The position numbers and the translations under genes are program-made. A DNA stretch of 40,857 nucleotides. Origin: a virus. Positions 15,572 through 24,617 of the stretch are shown one piece after another. Numbering within the stretch: position 1 is the stretch's first letter; every line of letters starts with the position of its first letter. The notes under the pieces are model-generated. The model ran no database searches. It was not told the origin of the DNA and saw nothing but the letters and a program-made list of their open reading frames with translations. The stretch spans positions 1-40,857 of IMG/VR virus record IMGVR_UViG_3300003937_000091. One strand, written 5' to 3'.

Positions 15572-17025
15572 TGGACCCGGAAGAACAAGAAGAACAAAGT
15601 ATATTAGACCTTGAAAATGAAGGTGGCATTGATGTTGTAGAGATATCCGACAGAGGTGTTGGTCAAATGACTATACCTGAAATTATTGATGACTACATGC
15701 AACAAGCTGTATACAAAATAGCCGAGACTAAAGTAGGAGAAAGACTTGGAAGCATAGACACTAAAACTACTTCATACAATCTTAATCAATTGTTCCAGGA
15801 TGAAAACCTAAGAAAATTTTTTACCGATGAAACTATAACTTTGTACAATAAAGTATCAAGTGAAGCGGATATAAATTCTTTAACTGCATTATTAACATCA
15901 GCAGATAAAGACATACGAAGTAATCCTACTGTTGTAGATAGGCCTACTCCAGGTAAAGCTGCAGGTTCTACTACTTACTCATTTAATAGTAAAGTAAAAT
16001 CGAATGCTTACAATGTCGATGAAATAGTCGGTAGTGTAAACAGAACCCTTGAAAGCAGTGATTATAATGCCACTAGAGAAGCAGAGAAAAAAGCACAAGA
16101 TAGTGCAGATGTAGCAGAATACATTGGTGATGAGTATGGTACATACAGAAGTTCTCATCCTTACTGGGGTTACAAGACAGACAGAGATGGATTAATACCT
16201 TCTACAGTACAAATTGATGGCGATGGCAACCCTGAAATGATTGACGCACCATTTGCTAAAGGTTCCGAGTATAGAAACTTTATAGATATGTCACCGCACG
16301 AAATATTCCAATTACAAAAAAGACTGGTTTTAGCGGGAATGGATGCACCTACTACATCAGAGTATGGTCAATGGTCACAAAGAGAGGCTAAGTTTATGTC
16401 TGCAGTATTTATTAGAGCTACAGATACAGGAAACTGGGAAGAAGATTTAGCTAATCAAGTTCCACTTTATGAAACAACATTAAGTGAACTAGAAGATATT
16501 TATACAGAAACATCAGAGTTTGCAGACTTGTATCAAAAAGGTTTATTCTTAGAGCAACAAGCTAAAGCAAACCCTGGACAGATAAAAGATATATTAGACC
16601 AAGTATCTGAGATACTAGGTATTAACTTTACTGATAACGATTATCTTGAATTTGCTAATGAAGTAAATAAAGGATTAGCAACATCTGCTTTAGCTCAAAA
16701 AGAATATGAAGACAGTCTTATAACAGATAGGGATATAATACTAGGAACTAATGTAGGAGACTTTAACGCAACTCCACAAGGTAAATTTCCTTTATACTTA
16801 CCAGGTAGTTCTTTACCATTAGTAATTCCAGGCTATGATATTTTAAGACAAGAAAAAGGTGAGATACCTGAACCTTTAAATTCATTAGATGTTATTACAG
16901 AAAACTTAAAAGCTAGACCTGACATACAAAGAGAGATGTCGTCAGTTGAAGCATTAGATGCAATCAAGTATTCAACAAATTTATTTGAAGCATCAATGGG
17001 ACAAATAGAATTAGGAGATGGATAA
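15571..17025 (+). CDS. Large acidic virion-block protein (484 aa)
   Basis: It starts MDPEEQEEQSILDLENEGG and overlaps the giant gene by one base. Residues about 245-285 (SPHEIFQLQKRLVLAGM, then YGQWSQREAKFMSAVF) resemble the helix-loop-helix pattern of peptidoglycan-binding or short internal-virion repeats, but too weakly to assign. The rest is helical and rich in Asp, Glu and Thr. Its role is probably structural, in the same virion assembly as its neighbours. Confidence 0.65.
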   Translation: MDPEEQEEQSILDLENEGGIDVVEISDRGVGQMTIPEIIDDYMQQAVYKIAETKVGERLGSIDTKTTSYNLNQLFQDENLRKFFTDETITLYNKVSSEADINSLTALLTSADKDIRSNPTVVDRPTPGKAAGSTTYSFNSKVKSNAYNVDEIVGSVNRTLESSDYNATREAEKKAQDSADVAEYIGDEYGTYRSSHPYWGYKTDRDGLIPSTVQIDGDGNPEMIDAPFAKGSEYRNFIDMSPHEIFQLQKRLVLAGMDAPTTSEYGQWSQREAKFMSAVFIRATDTGNWEEDLANQVPLYETTLSELEDIYTETSEFADLYQKGLFLEQQAKANPGQIKDILDQVSEILGINFTDNDYLEFANEVNKGLATSALAQKEYEDSLITDRDIILGTNVGDFNATPQGKFPLYLPGSSLPLVIPGYDILRQEKGEIPEPLNSLDVITENLKARPDIQREMSSVEALDAIKYSTNLFEASMGQIELGDG

Positions 17026-18032
17026 TGGAAGAAGACTTTGGACCTTTAGATTGGTATAGAGCTAAAACAGTAGAAGATATGCGTAGTGATTTAGTTACTA
17101 TGGCACAAGGTAATTACTTCGACAATAACAAAGAATACGCTTTTATGTCAAGTGGAAAACTTGTTATAAGAACTGGTGCAGATTTAAATGACCAAGCACC
17201 TGAAGGACCTGGCCCTGAAGAATATGAACAAATGTCAGAGGAACAAATTGTAGAACAGTATGTATCAAGAATTAAAATGTATCCTGCTTATGAAGATATT
17301 GCAGACCAAGAAGGTTTTGCAGCTGCATTCTTACCTGCATTAGATAACATGAACAATGTTGCTAGTGTATATGGGAATAATGTTCAGTATGGAAATGGTA
17401 TGGAGTTAGCATCTGAAATACAAACAGGTGCAATAACAGACTATATTTCTACAGGATTTAAAAGTAAAGAAGAGTTTTATAAATGGTATCTTAGTGATGT
17501 TGCTAATAATCAAGTAGTATTGCAACCAGGCCAAACACAAGCAGAAGACTTTAGTGTTGTAGATGAAGGTTTTTATGATGACAAAGTAGATGCTCCTAAC
17601 AGTAAATTCTCACAAAGACCGGAAACACAGGCTGATGACAGCGTGTTTAAACAAGGTGATAAAAGCCTTGTAGATAAAGGTAATCAGTTCTTTTCTGATT
17701 TACCAGTAGGCCCTATAACACAAAAGATAAGAGATGGCATACCTGTATTTGAAGATGCATTGTATGACAGTACAGTTGCACCTGCTAAAAGATACTTTGA
17801 ATATCTGAAGATGATTACAGAAGTAGGACAAAGTACTGTAAAAAATATAGGCGGAGGTTTAGCTGAAACTGGTAAGTTAATTGCAGATACTCCAGGAGCA
17901 GTTGCAGATAAAGTAAAAGAGAGTGTTGAAAATCTAAAAGAAACTGCAGAAAAAACACCATCTTTAATAGAAGTAATGGAGATGCTTAGAGATAAACCTG
18001 ATACATTAGAAGGTATCCCGGACAATGAGTAA
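17025..18032 (+). CDS. Virion-block protein (335 aa)
   Basis: It starts MEEDFGPLDWYRAKTVED after GGAG and overlaps the previous stop. The middle is Gln/Asn/Asp-rich. The last 80 residues form a long amphipathic helix rich in Lys, Glu, Ala and Thr (DTPGAVADKVKESVENLKET), reminiscent of membrane-surface or LEA-like helices. No family recognised. One TGTTTAAACA copy (17644-17653) is inside and encodes VFKQ. Confidence 0.65.
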   Translation: MEEDFGPLDWYRAKTVEDMRSDLVTMAQGNYFDNNKEYAFMSSGKLVIRTGADLNDQAPEGPGPEEYEQMSEEQIVEQYVSRIKMYPAYEDIADQEGFAAAFLPALDNMNNVASVYGNNVQYGNGMELASEIQTGAITDYISTGFKSKEEFYKWYLSDVANNQVVLQPGQTQAEDFSVVDEGFYDDKVDAPNSKFSQRPETQADDSVFKQGDKSLVDKGNQFFSDLPVGPITQKIRDGIPVFEDALYDSTVAPAKRYFEYLKMITEVGQSTVKNIGGGLAETGKLIADTPGAVADKVKESVENLKETAEKTPSLIEVMEMLRDKPDTLEGIPDNE

Positions 18033-18111
18033 GTCTAAATACGAAATATTTTTTGAAAAAGCACATAAAGAATGGGCAGAGGAAAAAGCTAAGAGACAGA
18101 AAGCAAAATAA
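18025..18111 (+). CDS. Tiny charged peptide gene (28 aa)
   Basis: An ATG overlapping the stop of the 335-aa gene opens a 28-codon frame, MSKSKYEIFFEKAHKEWAEE, ending KRQKAK. It is one long charged helix with aromatic residues on one face. It fills the gap before the 678-aa gene and has no separate ribosome site, so it would rely on translational coupling. Confidence 0.5.
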   Translation: MSKSKYEIFFEKAHKEWAEEKAKRQKAK

Positions 18112-18114
18112 TCT

Positions 18115-20151
18115 ATGGCAGAATATGGCAATAGAGAAATTGGAATTGTTCAAGACGCTTTAAAAGAAATCTATGACGAACTACTTGATGGTGGTGCAGT
18201 TGAGTTTCGCAAAAATTTATTAAGAAACCTTATGCAAAGTATGGAAACAAAATCCTCGTACACAACACATGCTGTTGCTGTATTTGACGCTTACCAACCT
18301 TTAGAGAAAAACTTTGGTAACTTGAATTTAGAGACCATGGTTAATTATGCATTAGCAAATCTAGAAGTATTGATAGAGATGGAACAGCTAGACGATATGC
18401 GTCAGCCTGACCAAATGTGGACTGGATACGAAGAAACATCAGAAGCAATACAAGAAATAGCAGAGGCATTAAACGAAGGTTTTGATTTTGAAATAGACAC
18501 AAATCAAGATGTATACGAGTTAACAAGGGAGATAAGTGAACAACTAGAAGGTAGCAATATAAAAGTTCAAGATGTTCCTATGGCATTAGAGTTGCAAATA
18601 AGAACTCTTGATGATATGAAGTATTTTGAATTTGGTTCAATTACTTCTGCTTTTCATTCAACAGAAGTTATGCGACCTTTTACTGTACAACTTATAGAAA
18701 TATATAATCAAATAGAAGATTTACCGGAAGACTTAGTATCTAATTTGTATGCTGAAATAGCAGACAATTTAGGATTAAAAGAAGGACCTAGTGATTATCT
18801 AAGAGCGTACGACAATCCAAATAACAGCGAAGCTAAAGCTGTTAAGAATGTTATCAAATATTTTTTTGAGCAACAAGGAAGACAACAAACTGGGTACATA
18901 AATTTTAGTTCTGTAGATAATATGTATTTAGATGGTGGACAAATGTACAGTCACATTGATAGTGCAGACAGTGTAGCTGCTTATGTAGGTGAGATTATGC
19001 AAAATAATATAGAATTTTTTCTGCCTAATTCAACACAACCTGTACAGTTACTTAACAGTGTCAGACCATTTGAAATGGTAAGTCAACCATTCCCTTTAGA
19101 AATAAGCGGAGATTATATTAATGAATACAATAAAATTATTGGAACAACTATTATTGATAACCCTACAGTTAGCAATAAAACAGTAGAGGCTTTTGCCGAT
19201 ATGAACAATTTAGTTACTGGGGAACCTTTAACTATTGGAGAGATAGCAAAAGAATTAGGACTTCCTGAAAGATTACATACTATAGATTTACCATCCACAC
19301 CTACAAATGTAGTAGATGATGTACTGCTAACAAGAAATCATTTCGGCGTTCCTGAAAGTGAACTTGATAAACCTATACCTATAGTAGAAGGAGATTTTGT
19401 ACAAGCTACAACTCTTGAAGTTAAGGGTGGATTACACGCAAGACCTACTGGAAAATTAGGAAAAATTGCAAATAACAGCCCAATAGAATTATTTTTAAAA
19501 ACACCTGAAGGATTTAAACCATTTGGTGTTATGAGTTTATGGACACGAAAAGGTAATCCCAATTCAATTGAAATATTTATTAAAGAAGGAAATGATGCAG
19601 ATGAAGTTGTTAATTATCTTAAAAAAAATGAAGGTGTTTTATTTGATGCAGATGGTTTTTTTGCAGGAACAGAAGCTGAAACAAGTTTTAAAGTAAAAGA
19701 CACACCTCCAAATTTAGTAGATATAGATGAAGTAATATCTCAGTCAGATGGTGTAGATAATCTAAACAAATCTAAAGAGATTATGCAAAAGAACCCTGGC
19801 ATGTTTAGAAGAATATTTAATGTATTAGAGAAGTTAGACATAGGCGACCAAGTAATAACTAAAGCAGTGGCTAAAGGTTTACCTGCAATAGGCTTAGCAG
19901 CAGCAGCACCAGGAGTAGCAATAGCTTACACAGCTTATGAGATGTCAATATTACTTACAGATGCAGCACAGGCATACAATAAGATGCAGACAACTGATGA
20001 AGGTTTTTGGGAGAACTTTGGTGAGCTGTCTGATAAGTATTCAATAGCTTACAAAATAAGTAAACCTGTGTATGATATAATATTAGATAGCTTAAATGAC
20101 GATTTAACAGAGGAAAAGGATGAAGAAATATTATTTTCTTTTAATAGATAA
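18115..20151 (+). CDS. Virion-block protein with an embedded HPr-like domain (678 aa)
   Basis: Residues about 429-506 match the HPr phosphocarrier of the sugar phosphotransferase system. There is GGLHARP with the phosphorylated His equivalent at H441 and Arg at R443, the helix TGKLGKIANN, the segment FGVMSLW (470-476, GVMSL exactly as in Bacillus HPr), and IEIFIKEGNDADEVVNYLKK at the end. The regulatory Ser46 position appears to be Lys. The other 600 residues are helical, acidic and unrecognised, with a hydrophobic stretch near 595-625 (GLPAIGLAAAAPGVAIAY). It lies in the portal-to-scaffold block, so it is probably carried in the particle or needed for assembly; a link to host PTS signalling is inference. 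Confidence 0.75.
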   Translation: MAEYGNREIGIVQDALKEIYDELLDGGAVEFRKNLLRNLMQSMETKSSYTTHAVAVFDAYQPLEKNFGNLNLETMVNYALANLEVLIEMEQLDDMRQPDQMWTGYEETSEAIQEIAEALNEGFDFEIDTNQDVYELTREISEQLEGSNIKVQDVPMALELQIRTLDDMKYFEFGSITSAFHSTEVMRPFTVQLIEIYNQIEDLPEDLVSNLYAEIADNLGLKEGPSDYLRAYDNPNNSEAKAVKNVIKYFFEQQGRQQTGYINFSSVDNMYLDGGQMYSHIDSADSVAAYVGEIMQNNIEFFLPNSTQPVQLLNSVRPFEMVSQPFPLEISGDYINEYNKIIGTTIIDNPTVSNKTVEAFADMNNLVTGEPLTIGEIAKELGLPERLHTIDLPSTPTNVVDDVLLTRNHFGVPESELDKPIPIVEGDFVQATTLEVKGGLHARPTGKLGKIANNSPIELFLKTPEGFKPFGVMSLWTRKGNPNSIEIFIKEGNDADEVVNYLKKNEGVLFDADGFFAGTEAETSFKVKDTPPNLVDIDEVISQSDGVDNLNKSKEIMQKNPGMFRRIFNVLEKLDIGDQVITKAVAKGLPAIGLAAAAPGVAIAYTAYEMSILLTDAAQAYNKMQTTDEGFWENFGELSDKYSIAYKISKPVYDIILDSLNDDLTEEKDEEILFSFNR

Positions 20152-21332
20152 TGCTTACTAATCAATTTACATTTCAACCCGAAGAGATTATTGAAATAGA
20201 TGGTGTTATCTATGCAGTATTTTTTGACACAGATGAAGCGCTTGGTGACTTTCCTATACTTGCAAAAGTAGATAACCCTAACTTTTTATCAGAAGGTGTA
20301 GAGCCAGTATCATACGATGCAACAACTTTTGCAGAAAGATATGGGTATGCATTCAGAGGACATGAAGATTTATTAGTAAGTGAAATACTGCGAGTAGGCG
20401 AAGATGGTGAACAAGAACCATACAGAGGTGTCTTCGATGCAATTGAAAAAGAATTTGAAACAAAAGCAAAAAAAGATGGTATGAAATGGTTACTTGATGT
20501 AGATGTACAAGCTGCATTTCTAGCAGCTAGTTTAACTGGAGTACCTGTATCAGAAGATGATTTAGCAGGCACAGCTTGGTATACAAACTCAACTGCAAAC
20601 GAAAGAAAGTTTATGTTAAAATTTTATTCTGACCCTGATGGAGTAAAGAAAGACCTGACTACAAACATTGCAAATATTACAAAAGGTATTATATCAAGAA
20701 ACATGCAAGGACCAGTTAATGACCTTGCAGAAGCACTAGCTATAGCAGTAACTACATTTCAGATAGATGCAGATGAAGTAGATACCCTTTTAGATTACAT
20801 AGATGATGAAACATATCTAAATTTATTGGGAGGTAAAGACTTGTTACCTGAAAGTTTACAACCATTTATAGGTAAATTTAGTGGTGTTAATACAGGACAA
20901 TCAACTGCTAAAGGATTTATTGTAGATACTTTAGGTATCAACGCATACGAAGCTATGAAACAAACAGGAGCATTTTATAAAATTGCTGCAAGAGTTAGAG
21001 CAGGAGATATAGAAGGCGTGAAGAATGAATTACAAATGCAACACGATACCTTGTATCCTATGTTTAAAGGTTCTAACTTTGGTACTTGGAATGGATATTA
21101 TTCTAATAGAGCATCAAGACTTATTAATGATGTTACAGGTAATCAAATAGTAGAGCTAACACCTAATCAAAAAGATATAGTTGACGAAGCAATAATTGCA
21201 GCTAATGGTGATTACATGGAGTTTGATAAAGAAATTAGAAGTAAGTTTGTTAACAGCCCAGGAGTTAAAAATAAATTCTTAAACGACTTAGCGTCAAGAG
21301 TACCACAAGCCTATTCGGGAGTATTTAACTAA
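20151..21332 (+). CDS. Virion-block protein (393 aa)
   Basis: It starts MLTNQFTFQPEEIIEIDGV and overlaps the previous stop by TAATG. An N-terminal strand-rich part is followed by a helical remainder (VQAAFLAASLTGVPVSEDDL; EALAIAVTTFQIDADEVDTL). No motif recognised. Codon use and junctions match the neighbours, so it belongs to the same structural operon. Confidence 0.65.
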   Translation: MLTNQFTFQPEEIIEIDGVIYAVFFDTDEALGDFPILAKVDNPNFLSEGVEPVSYDATTFAERYGYAFRGHEDLLVSEILRVGEDGEQEPYRGVFDAIEKEFETKAKKDGMKWLLDVDVQAAFLAASLTGVPVSEDDLAGTAWYTNSTANERKFMLKFYSDPDGVKKDLTTNIANITKGIISRNMQGPVNDLAEALAIAVTTFQIDADEVDTLLDYIDDETYLNLLGGKDLLPESLQPFIGKFSGVNTGQSTAKGFIVDTLGINAYEAMKQTGAFYKIAARVRAGDIEGVKNELQMQHDTLYPMFKGSNFGTWNGYYSNRASRLINDVTGNQIVELTPNQKDIVDEAIIAANGDYMEFDKEIRSKFVNSPGVKNKFLNDLASRVPQAYSGVFN

Positions 21333-22450
21333 TGGTTATTATAGGTAGAAATGCTCTAACAGGAGAACAAGAATTTTATGTTGACAAAGATGCTGCAAAA
21401 CTAAATAATGCAATAGATATAGAAGAAGTTGAGGGTAAAGGTGTAAAGGAAGATAAAGTAGTAGAAGTTACTACTGGAGTAAGCACTACAAGTGCGGGCC
21501 TTGCAGAGTTAGAAAGTGCAGAAAGTAAAGCACTAGCTATCATACAAGGTTTTCTTGACGAATTTGAAAGCGTAAATATATATAATACCAAAGATGATGA
21601 TGATGATGATGATGATGACCCTAAGTTTGAAGAAGAGACACAAACATATAAACCAACTAAAGATGATGCAGCTGCTTTATATCCATACTTTCCTTCCAAC
21701 ATACTTGACGAGTTAATTATGAAATGGACTGAAACAGGAAGTATTGATATAGCTCTAGCAACAGTTAGAAGTGGTGATGCTTATGCTAAAGCATTTCCTG
21801 GTATTCGTAGAGTAGATGGTTCATTAAGAATGACTGAGATACAATACTTAGAACTTAAAGATAGCATGAAAGACCAACTTAGAAATTACAATTTAAATCC
21901 TGATGTGTTTGCTAATGAAATAATAGAAGCAATAGAAGGTGATGTAAATATAAAAGAGTTTACAGCTAGATTACAATTCGGATATGAGCAATTACTTAAC
22001 AATAAAGAACAAGTATTGGAAGTTTTTAATGAACAGTATGGTTATGGACTAGATGAAACAGTTTTATTTGCTATGTTTATTAGCCCTGATATATCACAAT
22101 CAGTATTAGAAAATCAAATATTAGTTTCACAGATACTTGCTGAAGCAGAAATCTCGACTACAGAAATAGGTTTAAGTACAGCAGAAAAGTTTGTACAAGC
22201 TAATATATCACAGCGAGATGCTGCACAAGTATTTTCTAGAACTGAAGAGTTATCAGGACTTGTAGGAGTAGGCGCTCGTAGAGGAGTATCTATAACTGAA
22301 GAAGATATAGCTACAGGATTAGCAGGTTTATCAACAGAAGAATTAGCATTAATCAGGAGAACACAAGCAACATCAGCGTCTGAAAGTTCTATACAAGCAG
22401 GTGCTGCAACTACACAAGAAGGACAAGTCACTGGATTAGTTGAAGAATAG
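21332..22450 (+). CDS. Virion-block protein with a poly-Asp tract (372 aa)
   Basis: It starts MVIIGRNALTGEQEFYVDKD. A run of nine Asp (residues about 89-97), mostly encoded by GAT triplets at about 21596-21618, is a likely slippage-prone microsatellite. The rest is helical and acidic, with a C-terminal Ala/Gly/Ser/Thr/Gln-rich tail. It is the last gene of the large-protein block before a hairpin and a new promoter. No family recognised. Confidence 0.65.
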   Translation: MVIIGRNALTGEQEFYVDKDAAKLNNAIDIEEVEGKGVKEDKVVEVTTGVSTTSAGLAELESAESKALAIIQGFLDEFESVNIYNTKDDDDDDDDDPKFEEETQTYKPTKDDAAALYPYFPSNILDELIMKWTETGSIDIALATVRSGDAYAKAFPGIRRVDGSLRMTEIQYLELKDSMKDQLRNYNLNPDVFANEIIEAIEGDVNIKEFTARLQFGYEQLLNNKEQVLEVFNEQYGYGLDETVLFAMFISPDISQSVLENQILVSQILAEAEISTTEIGLSTAEKFVQANISQRDAAQVFSRTEELSGLVGVGARRGVSITEEDIATGLAGLSTEELALIRRTQATSASESSIQAGAATTQEGQVTGLVEE

Positions 22451-22477
22451 ATACTTGTTTAAACAGCTTGCATTCTT
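22443..22477 (+). terminator. Hairpin with TGTTTAAACA tip before the capsid unit
   Basis: AAGAAT (22443-22448) pairs with ATTCTT (22472-22477) around a core containing CTTGTTTAAACAG. It overlaps the stop codon of the 372-aa gene and lies just upstream of the -10 box at 22489. It could end the large-protein transcript, act as an operator for the capsid promoter, or both. Confidence 0.45.
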
Positions 22478-22485
22478 AAATTACA

Positions 22486-22494
22486 TGATATAAT
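22486..22494 (+). promoter_or_regulatory. Extended -10 promoter of the scaffold/capsid unit (TGATATAAT)
   Basis: A perfect TGnTATAAT box at 22486-22494 with only weak -35 matches (GCTTGC at 17 bases). A TGTTTAAACA palindrome (22456-22465) lies just upstream at about -45 to -35, a good place for control. It would give the capsid genes their own transcript. Confidence 0.6.
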
Positions 22495-22500
22495 AACTAT

Positions 22501-22662
22501 TGACGCTCTACTAAGGCCGGGCGGTTAAACTAGACCTAGGTTACGAGAACTGTCTTGATGCCTACATACAAGACACGCAAAATAAATAACATGTAGCAGA
22601 ACCCAGTGCATTACATAGATGGCACTTGCTTAAATATTATTTATAGATAAAGGAGACAATAC
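22501..22662 (+). other. Structured 5' leader of scaffold/capsid mRNA
   Basis: About 160 untranslated bases between the promoter and the scaffold ATG contain TGTCTTG/CAAGACA (7 bp, about 22552-22577) and AGTGC/GCACT (about 22605-22630). No ORF of note was seen. The leader probably affects mRNA stability or translation of the most abundant virion genes. Confidence 0.45.
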
Positions 22663-23118
22663 ATGTCAGAAGAAATAACTAATGAGACTGAAGTTCAATC
22701 AGCTCCTGGAGATAAGAACTGGAAAGCAATTCGTGAAGAGAATAAAGCTCTGAAGGATGAGCTAGCACAGTATCAAGTCAAAGAGAGAGATGTACTTTTT
22801 CAAGAGATTGGATTAGACAGAACTAAAGGTATTGGTAAAGCAGCCGACCAAATGTACGAAGGCGATTTAGCTGCAGATGCATTAAAAGCATTTGTATCTG
22901 AAGAGTTCGGAGAAGAAGTATTTGGACAGCAAGACAGTTTTCGTGAGACAGTAAATGCAGGACAAGATAGATTAGACAATCTAGCTAGCCAAGCACAAGC
23001 TGTAAGTGCTAACACAAGTGTACAAGAACAGATAGCTGAAGCTCAACAAACTGGTCGAGTTAGAGACAGTATTGCTACAAAAATGAAAGCTCTAGAAGAG
23101 CTTGAAAAAAACAAGTAG
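22663..23118 (+). CDS. Scaffold protein
   Basis: This 151-aa protein is acidic and nearly all helical: Gln/Glu-rich with a central coiled coil (IREENKALKDELAQYQVKER) and a charged C-terminal helix (ATKMKALEELEKNK) that would contact the capsid. It lies directly upstream of the major capsid gene, the standard place for a scaffold. AAAGGAG lies nine to ten bases before the ATG. Assigned by position and composition; no protease domain is visible. Confidence 0.8.
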   Translation: MSEEITNETEVQSAPGDKNWKAIREENKALKDELAQYQVKERDVLFQEIGLDRTKGIGKAADQMYEGDLAADALKAFVSEEFGEEVFGQQDSFRETVNAGQDRLDNLASQAQAVSANTSVQEQIAEAQQTGRVRDSIATKMKALEELEKNK

Positions 23119-23119
23119 C

Positions 23120-23142
23120 GTTTAGGAGAAAAGCTCCTAAAC
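23120..23142 (+). other. Stable hairpin immediately before the capsid gene
   Basis: GTTTAGGAG and CTCCTAAAC pair perfectly over nine bases around AAAAG. It lies right after the scaffold stop and 17 bases ahead of the capsid ATG, whose own ribosome site (TAGGAG) is left free. Such hairpins often protect or mark a processed mRNA 5' end and would raise capsid over scaffold output. Confidence 0.6.
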
Positions 23143-23159
23143 AGAATTAGGAGAAAAAA

Positions 23160-24170
23160 ATGGCAGCTATAGGCTCACCAGACCCAATCTCAGTATCTGA
23201 GATTAATAACTTTACAGGTGAACTCTTTAAAGTCGGAGCAAGAAGGACCCCATTACTATCAATGGTTGGTGGTTTAAATGGTGGTAAACTTCTTAACTCT
23301 CCTGTTTTCCAAACCCAAAAAGTAGATACCCCTACAGTCAGCTCTTATACAGCAGTTGCTGAAGGTGGAACACCTGCTTACTTTGGTAGAAGCAGAAGTT
23401 CTGCAATAGACTGTGTGCAAATTTGGAACCAAGGTATTAAACTTACCTATTCCGCAATGGCATCAACAGGCTATTTGAACTCACAAGCTATGGAAAGCGG
23501 AACAAAGGCTTTTGAAGGGCAAAACCCAATCAATGATGAAATGGCATTTCAGTTAGAAGAACTACTTAGCAAAATCGCAAGAGAAGTTGAGTACGAATTC
23601 TTTAATGCTACTTTCAATGATGGAACAGATGGCAACCCAAGAGAGATGAGAGGTCTCGCTGAATGGGTAGCTACAGGAAATGGTTCATCAGCTTTCGCAC
23701 ATGATGCATCCGGAGATGGAACAGGAGCAGCACAAGGTCTTGACTTTGATGCTATTGCTGAAACATTGAAGTTAATGTATGATAATGGCGCACCAATGGC
23801 AAACCCTGTACTTTTCGCAAGACCAGGCTCAATCTTAGACTTGAACCAAAACCTTGTTAAGAGTGGTTCTAATCAAATGGCAATCTTGCCAAGAGATAGA
23901 AATGTTGCAGGCGTAAACATTGACACAATCATTACACCATTCGGAAATATTGGACTTGCAGTGAACGAATATGTTCCTGCTGACCAAGCATTCGTATTGG
24001 ATATGTCTTACCTAGATGTTTGTTTCTTAAACATCCCAGGAAAAGGCGGAGTATTCGTAGAGGATACAGACAATGATGATGCAGCCGCAGTATCAAAGCG
24101 TGTCTACATGGAAATTGGTCTTGATAAAGGACCTGCCGAGTATCACGCAGTTATCAATGGCGTAAGCTAA
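23160..24170 (+). CDS. Major capsid protein
   Basis: This 336-aa protein begins MAAIGSPDPISVSEINNFTG and includes EVEYEFFNATFNDGTDGNPR and REMRGLAEWVATGNG, a pattern I recognise from HK97-fold major capsid proteins of the SU10-like type. It is preceded by TAGGAG, a scaffold gene and a stabilising hairpin, and followed by a strong terminator-type hairpin. Codon use here is visibly less AT-biased than in neighbouring genes (many GGA, GCA and ACA, with clean ATC and TTC), as expected for the most highly expressed gene. Confidence 0.9.
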   Translation: MAAIGSPDPISVSEINNFTGELFKVGARRTPLLSMVGGLNGGKLLNSPVFQTQKVDTPTVSSYTAVAEGGTPAYFGRSRSSAIDCVQIWNQGIKLTYSAMASTGYLNSQAMESGTKAFEGQNPINDEMAFQLEELLSKIAREVEYEFFNATFNDGTDGNPREMRGLAEWVATGNGSSAFAHDASGDGTGAAQGLDFDAIAETLKLMYDNGAPMANPVLFARPGSILDLNQNLVKSGSNQMAILPRDRNVAGVNIDTIITPFGNIGLAVNEYVPADQAFVLDMSYLDVCFLNIPGKGGVFVEDTDNDDAAAVSKRVYMEIGLDKGPAEYHAVINGVS

Positions 24171-24190
24171 AGATATATATTTGAAGATTA

Positions 24191-24216
24191 GGGTGGAATT
24201 CCACCTCCACCCTTTT
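24191..24216 (+). terminator. Terminator after the capsid gene
   Basis: GGGTGG (24191-24196) and CCACCC (24207-24212) pair and TTTT follows. An alternative perfect palindrome, GGTGGAATTCCACC, overlaps it. It would stop most transcription after the capsid gene and let less through to the connector and tail genes. Confidence 0.75.
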
Positions 24217-24254
24217 CTTCTGTTAGAATAATAAAAAAAGATTTAGGAGATTAA

Positions 24255-24608
24255 ATGCCAGTTGCAGGTAAAAGTTTATACAAAACAAAAGCGGTCACAA
24301 TTGATATATCAGAAAATGCTACAACAAGTACAGCAATAGATACCAATGGATTGTTACTATCAGGAATTATTTTTCCTGCCGCTATGACAGGTGCAAACTT
24401 AACTTTTCAAGTAGCTTCTACTAATACAGCAGGAAACTTTAAAGCATTAAAGGAAACTGATGGAACAGATGTAACTTATACAATCACTGCCGATGCTCAT
24501 GTTAGAATAGACCCTAGCGGATGGGCCGGAGTAGGTGCTATAAAACTTATATCAGATGGTACAGAAGCAGCAGACAGAAAAATAAATTTAGTATTTCATT
24601 CAGCGTAA
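24255..24608 (+). CDS. Small beta-rich virion protein (117 aa)
   Basis: It starts MPVAGKSLYKTKAVTIDISE after TAGGAG. The pattern AIDTNGLLLSGIIFPAAMTG, then LTFQVAS and INLVFHS, is seen in a widespread group of small phage proteins encoded near head or tail genes, predicted to be a single beta sandwich. A capsid decoration or tail-associated role is likely; which one cannot be decided here. It is the first gene after the capsid terminator. Confidence 0.65.
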   Translation: MPVAGKSLYKTKAVTIDISENATTSTAIDTNGLLLSGIIFPAAMTGANLTFQVASTNTAGNFKALKETDGTDVTYTITADAHVRIDPSGWAGVGAIKLISDGTEAADRKINLVFHSA

Positions 24609-24617
24609 GGAAGTAAA

